This document shows positions 3,306-5,506 of a stretch of DNA of 5,506 bases, in pieces. Position numbers and translations under genes: made by a program. The notes under the pieces are model-generated. The model was not told the DNA's origin. It did not search any database and saw only the letters and a program-made list of their open reading frames with translations. Each line of letters opens with the position of its first letter. Position 1 is the stretch's first letter. The DNA is from a bacterium (lineage in GTDB: Bacteria > Patescibacteria > ABY1 > BM507 > VMTK01). The DNA is taken from positions 1-5,506 of the forward strand of contig DAOWHZ010000063.1 in the NCBI GenBank assembly GCA_030641105.1. The letters are read 5' to 3'.

Positions 3306-4816
3306 CCCTTTTAAGCTTCTATCTAATATTTTACTTTATCTTAGCTAAAATTCGTTTGGATTGGGCGGTTATGCTTTTCATCGCGGCATTGCCGACTTAT
3401 TTAATTAGGTTTAGTATTTTAGGAATCCCCTTTACTTTGCTTGAAGCAATGATTTTGATTTCGTTTGCGGTTTGGGTGGTCGCCAATTATCGCCAATTGA
3501 TTGCCAATTTACGCCAAGCCGTCGCAGTCCCCTTCGGGAGACTGCGACGAGGCGGAGAAAAAGTGCGCTATCCTTTTGACCTTGAAATTATTTTGTTATT
3601 AATAATATCTTTTGTTGCTATTGCTGTTGCGGGTTTTAGCGACAGCGCCTTTGGGATTTGGAAGGCGTATTTTTTTGAGCCGGCGTTGGTGTTTATTTTG
3701 GTATTGAATGTATTTGGCAAATTTTCCGTAGGAACAGGGCATGCTCTGTTCCTACGGAAAATTTTATGGCCGTTAGCAATATCAGCGTTTGCGGTTTCTG
3801 TTTTCGCAATTTACCAAAAATTTACAGGACATTTTATATTTAATGAATTATGGGCGGCCGAGAAAACAAGGAGGGTAACTTCGTTTTTTGGCTATCCTAA
3901 TGCAGTGGGGTTGTATTTAGGGCCGTTGGTGATGGTGATGACAGGATGGATAGCGGGACAAATTAGAAATTTTAAAGATAAAAATTCCAAATCTCAAGCA
4001 CCAAATAACAAACAAATTACAAATTACAAATTACAAATTACAAAAATAGTTTTCATAACAGTTATAATTTTAGCGTCCTTACTATCAATCTACTTTGCAA
4101 AATCCGAAGGGGCTTTAGTCGCTGTGGCAGTTGGTATGTTGCTGTTTGGCGTGTTGGCTGGCAAAAAAATAAGATGGGCAACGGTGTTATTGATTTTTAT
4201 TGCCGGGCTTGGTATAATAATGTCCCAACCAACCAGAGATTATGCAGTTAAAAAAATCACTTTGCATGATTTATCGGGAGAAATCAGAAAACAGCAATGG
4301 AGAGAAACTTGGCAGATGATGGCAATTTCGCCAGCCAGATTTATTTTTGGAACAGGATTAGCTAATTATCAAAATGCCATAGAGCCATATCATCAGGAAG
4401 GCATATTTTTTAATAAAGACAATGATCCTGATTTTTGCAGGAAGATTGTAATATTTGACGACAAGTACCGCGCCGAACATTGGCAACCAGTGGAAGTCTA
4501 TTTGTACCCGCATAATATTCTGCTGAATTTCTGGACAGAACTCGGGTTGGCTGGGATGCTCTTGTTTATCTGGATTATCGGAAAATTCTTTATCATTGGT
4601 TTAAAGCTTTATAGGCGAGTTATGGGTTATAAATTATTAGTTATAGGGCTGCCTTGTGGCATGGTTGCTGTGGCAGTGCACGGAATAGTTGATGTTCCTT
4701 ATTTTAAAAATGATTTAGCGGTTATGTTTTGGCTGTTGGTGGCGATGATGAGCTTAGTGAATTTAGAAAATCCCCCACAAATCAACAAATCTTTTCACAA
4801 ATCTACAAATAGTTAA
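3299..4816 (+). CDS. O-antigen ligase/polymerase-family (Wzy_C-like) membrane protein
   Basis: The 505-aa protein has about ten to twelve hydrophobic membrane segments. A long hydrophilic loop of about 60-90 residues (about 325-400) precedes the last helices. It contains GTGLANYQNAIEPYHQEG (from residue 351) and runs into LYPHNILLNFWTELGLAG, the conserved PHN...E.GL.G block of the Wzy_C/O-antigen ligase family (H405, N406). Known members transfer or polymerise undecaprenol-linked glycans on the outer face of the cytoplasmic membrane; whether this one ligates, polymerises or glycosylates is unknown. The length is at the upper end for the family, partly because repeat DNA is read in frame at residues about 61-84, 141-156 and 226-249, between predicted helices, and at the C-terminus (PPQINKSFHKSTNS). 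The ATG at 3299 lacks a Shine-Dalgarno sequence; Met25 is an alternative start. The gene stands alone between a divergent gene and a tRNA. Confidence 0.87.
   Translation: MSTLLSFYLIFYFILAKIRLDWAVMLFIAALPTYLIRFSILGIPFTLLEAMILISFAVWVVANYRQLIANLRQAVAVPFGRLRRGGEKVRYPFDLEIILLLIISFVAIAVAGFSDSAFGIWKAYFFEPALVFILVLNVFGKFSVGTGHALFLRKILWPLAISAFAVSVFAIYQKFTGHFIFNELWAAEKTRRVTSFFGYPNAVGLYLGPLVMVMTGWIAGQIRNFKDKNSKSQAPNNKQITNYKLQITKIVFITVIILASLLSIYFAKSEGALVAVAVGMLLFGVLAGKKIRWATVLLIFIAGLGIIMSQPTRDYAVKKITLHDLSGEIRKQQWRETWQMMAISPARFIFGTGLANYQNAIEPYHQEGIFFNKDNDPDFCRKIVIFDDKYRAEHWQPVEVYLYPHNILLNFWTELGLAGMLLFIWIIGKFFIIGLKLYRRVMGYKLLVIGLPCGMVAVAVHGIVDVPYFKNDLAVMFWLLVAMMSLVNLENPPQINKSFHKSTNS
3481..3520. repeat. Degenerate 10-bp tandem repeat inside the ligase gene
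   Basis: Four consecutive 10-mers, CGCCAATTAT, CGCCAATTGA, TTGCCAATTT and ACGCCAAGCC, share a GCCAA core at identical spacing. They encode residues about 61-74 (NYRQLIANLRQA), just after a membrane helix, and end exactly where the hairpin at 3521 begins. Confidence 0.65.
3521..3548. repeat. Hairpin-forming palindromic element inside the ligase gene
   Basis: GTCGCAGTC (3521-3529) pairs with GACTGCGAC (3540-3548). Inside, CCC and GGG can pair around a TTC loop with one bulged A. The block is GC-rich against an AT-rich background and encodes VAVPFGRLRR, followed by GGEK, in a loop between helices. A dispersed palindromic repeat read through in frame is likely. It is too far from gene ends to be a terminator. 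Confidence 0.7.
3719..3764. repeat. 46-nt palindrome inserted in frame in the ligase gene
   Basis: AAATTTTCCGTAGGAACAG (3719-3737) is perfectly complementary to 3746-3764, with an 8-nt GGCATGCT between. That centre itself holds the palindrome GCATGC, so the symmetry is nearly unbroken. It encodes about KFSVGTGHALFLRKIL (residues 141-156) between two membrane helices. Perfect 19-bp arms are not needed for coding, so this looks like a mobile repeat (REP/MITE-like) that landed in a tolerant loop without breaking the frame. Confidence 0.82.
3976..4044. repeat. A-rich low-complexity repeat with a heptanucleotide tandem tract
   Basis: The block is built from short CAAAT/CCAAAT-like words and ends in four exact copies of ACAAATT (4012-4039) plus a partial fifth (to 4044). 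It encodes a polar, K/N/Q-rich stretch (KDKNSKSQAPNNKQITNYKL, then QITK; residues about 226-249) between two hydrophobic helices. Because the unit is 7 bp, gain or loss of one copy would change the reading frame. Similar translated stretches are, from memory, common in repeat-rich CPR genomes. Confidence 0.75.
4777..4811. repeat. A-rich CAAAT-word repeat at the ligase C-terminus
   Basis: The tract repeats ACAAAT with variable spacers (ACAAATC at 4777 and 4797, ACAAATA at 4805, AACAAATC at 4784) and encodes the polar tail QINKSFHKSTNS up to the stop. Its word content resembles the internal repeat at 3976-4044, suggesting the same kind of sequence has replaced or extended the natural C-terminus. 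Confidence 0.45.
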
Positions 4817-4833
4817 ATTTTAAATCATTTAAT

Positions 4834-4923
4834 GGAGGCGTGCCGGAGCGGTTGAACGGGGCGCACTCGAAATGCGCTGTGCTCGCAAGAGTACCGAGGG
4901 TTCAAATCCTTCCGCCTCCGCCA
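4834..4923 (+). tRNA. tRNA-Ser (anticodon CGA), CCA encoded
   Basis: The acceptor stem GGAGGCG (4834-4840) pairs with CGCCTCC (4913-4919), followed by discriminator G4920 and a genome-encoded CCA (4921-4923). The anticodon stem GCGCA/TGCGC (4861-4865/4873-4877) closes the loop CTCGAAA with anticodon CGA at 4868-4870, reading UCG serine codons. The T arm GAGGG-TTCAAAT-CCTTC (4896-4912) is normal with one wobble pair. The long variable arm between 4878 and 4895 is the class II feature expected of serine tRNA. It begins 17 nt after the ligase stop. No convincing promoter is visible just upstream, so it may be transcribed from within or through the ligase gene. Confidence 0.97.
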
Positions 4924-4940
4924 ATTTTCCAAATTTCAAA

Positions 4941-4960
4941 TCCTTGATTGCGATCGAGGA
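4941..4960 (+). other. Short hairpin between the tRNA and the exonuclease gene
   Basis: TCCTTGAT (4941-4948) can pair with ATCGAGGA (4953-4960) over a TGCG loop, with one G-U pair, flanked by AAATTT on both sides. It lies 17 nt after the tRNA and 20 nt before the next start codon. No clear U-tract follows (CAAATTTCT), so it is at best a weak terminator or a processing signal for the tRNA precursor. Confidence 0.35.
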
Positions 4961-4980
4961 CAAATTTCTAATTTCATAAT

Positions 4981-5506
4981 ATGTTCATCGTTAATAACAA
5001 ATTTAAAAAAATAACCAAGCTGTTTAAACTTGATAAGCCATTGGTTATTTTTGATATTGAAACAACAGGTTTGGTGATTTATAAGGATAAAATCGTTGAA
5101 ATTGCCTACATTAAAATTTTTGCTGATGGCAGAATAAAAAAAGAGGAAATGATATTTGATCCGCAGATAGTAATTTCCCGCGAAGCAACCGCTATACACG
5201 GATTAACCAAAAAAGATGTAAAGGGAAAACCTACTTTTAGGCAAAAAGCGCAAGAATTATGGGATGAATTTAATGATTGTTATTACGGCGGCTTTAATGT
5301 AATGGATTTTGATTTGCCGATTTTGCGCCGGGAGTTTATCAGGGTAGGTATGGATTTTGATTATAGAATTTCACAAATTATTGATTCAAAAATTTTATTT
5401 CAGCACATGGTACCGCGATCTCTTTCAGCGGCATATCAATATTATTGCAATAAAAAATTTCAACAAGCTCACACAGCTTTAGGTGATGTTGAAGTTGCGG
5501 CTGAAA
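4981..5506 (+). CDS. DnaQ-like DEDDh 3'-5' exonuclease, N-terminal part
   Basis: An open frame from the ATG at 4981 runs off the window after 175 codons, so the C-terminus is missing. All three exonuclease motifs are present: Exo I in VIFDIETTGL (D25, E27), Exo II in GFNVMDFDLPIL (N106, D111) and Exo III in HTALGDVEVA (H164, D169). This is the complete DEDDh metal-binding set of the DNA polymerase III epsilon/RNase T superfamily, which removes nucleotides from 3' ends of DNA or RNA in the cytoplasm. REATAIHGLT (67-76), with the usual H-G-L/I-T, also matches. Since nearly the whole exonuclease domain is seen, whether extra domains follow cannot be told. It may be a proofreading subunit or a stand-alone nuclease. 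No well-placed Shine-Dalgarno is visible (a GAGGA ends 20 nt upstream). The reading frame on the opposite strand is a shadow. Confidence 0.92.
   Translation, partial: MFIVNNKFKKITKLFKLDKPLVIFDIETTGLVIYKDKIVEIAYIKIFADGRIKKEEMIFDPQIVISREATAIHGLTKKDVKGKPTFRQKAQELWDEFNDCYYGGFNVMDFDLPILRREFIRVGMDFDYRISQIIDSKILFQHMVPRSLSAAYQYYCNKKFQQAHTALGDVEVAAE

Noticed and set aside
3976..4044. CRISPR array
   Set aside because: The repeats are 7-bp contiguous units with no spacers, and no cas gene is present.
4794..4826. Promoter for the tRNA gene
   Set aside because: TTCACA at 4794-4799 has no acceptable -10 at 16-18 bp; the match is no better than expected in AT-rich sequence.
4936..5199. Minus-strand 87-codon open frame
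   Set aside because: It is antisense to the Exo I region of the DnaQ-like exonuclease, which shows all catalytic residues on the plus strand.

Overview
The window is AT-rich bacterial DNA with short intergenic gaps. Most genes lack a clear Shine-Dalgarno sequence, TGA works as an ordinary stop, and palindromes and low-complexity repeats are scattered in and between genes. The O-antigen-ligase-like protein and its repeat-derived inserts look like those of uncultivated Patescibacteria (CPR, Parcubacteria-like). That taxonomic placement is an inference from style and remembered resemblance, not a search result.

Layout. Bases 1-346 hold the C-terminal end of a GH1 beta-glucosidase. It is followed 14 nt later by a DMT/EamA-type ten-helix transporter (360-1325), probably in the same transcript. 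A 205-nt gap (1326-1530) holds a remarkable nested palindrome and then two good sigma70-type promoters. These drive a two-gene type IV toxin-antitoxin operon: an AbiEi-like antitoxin (1531-2103) and an AbiEii nucleotidyltransferase toxin (2081-2785), overlapping by 23 nt. The second promoter carries an inverted repeat over its -10 that could be the antitoxin's operator. Convergent to this operon is a small unrecognised minus-strand gene (2849-3163, 104 aa). It is a complete unit with its own strong promoter, long leader, perfect GGAGG ribosome binding site and U-tract terminator.

The plus strand resumes with a 505-aa polytopic O-antigen ligase/polymerase-family protein (3299-4816). Its start overlaps the -35 box of the minus-strand gene, and the predicted -10 boxes of the two divergent promoters lie on almost the same bases. 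This gene is studded with repeat DNA read in frame: a 10-bp tandem repeat plus a hairpin, a 46-nt palindrome, a heptanucleotide tandem repeat and an A-rich tail. The internal ones fall in predicted loops between membrane helices. A tRNA-Ser(CGA) with encoded CCA follows (4834-4923). The window then ends inside a DEDDh DnaQ-type 3'-5' exonuclease gene that starts at 4981.

There is no single pathway. The window combines carbohydrate hydrolysis and transport, a selfish or defensive TA module, surface polysaccharide assembly and nucleic-acid processing. The points most worth a second look are the repeat-riddled ligase gene with its frame-sensitive heptamer tract, the orphan minus-strand transcription unit with its leader and bidirectional promoter, and the putative AbiE operator.
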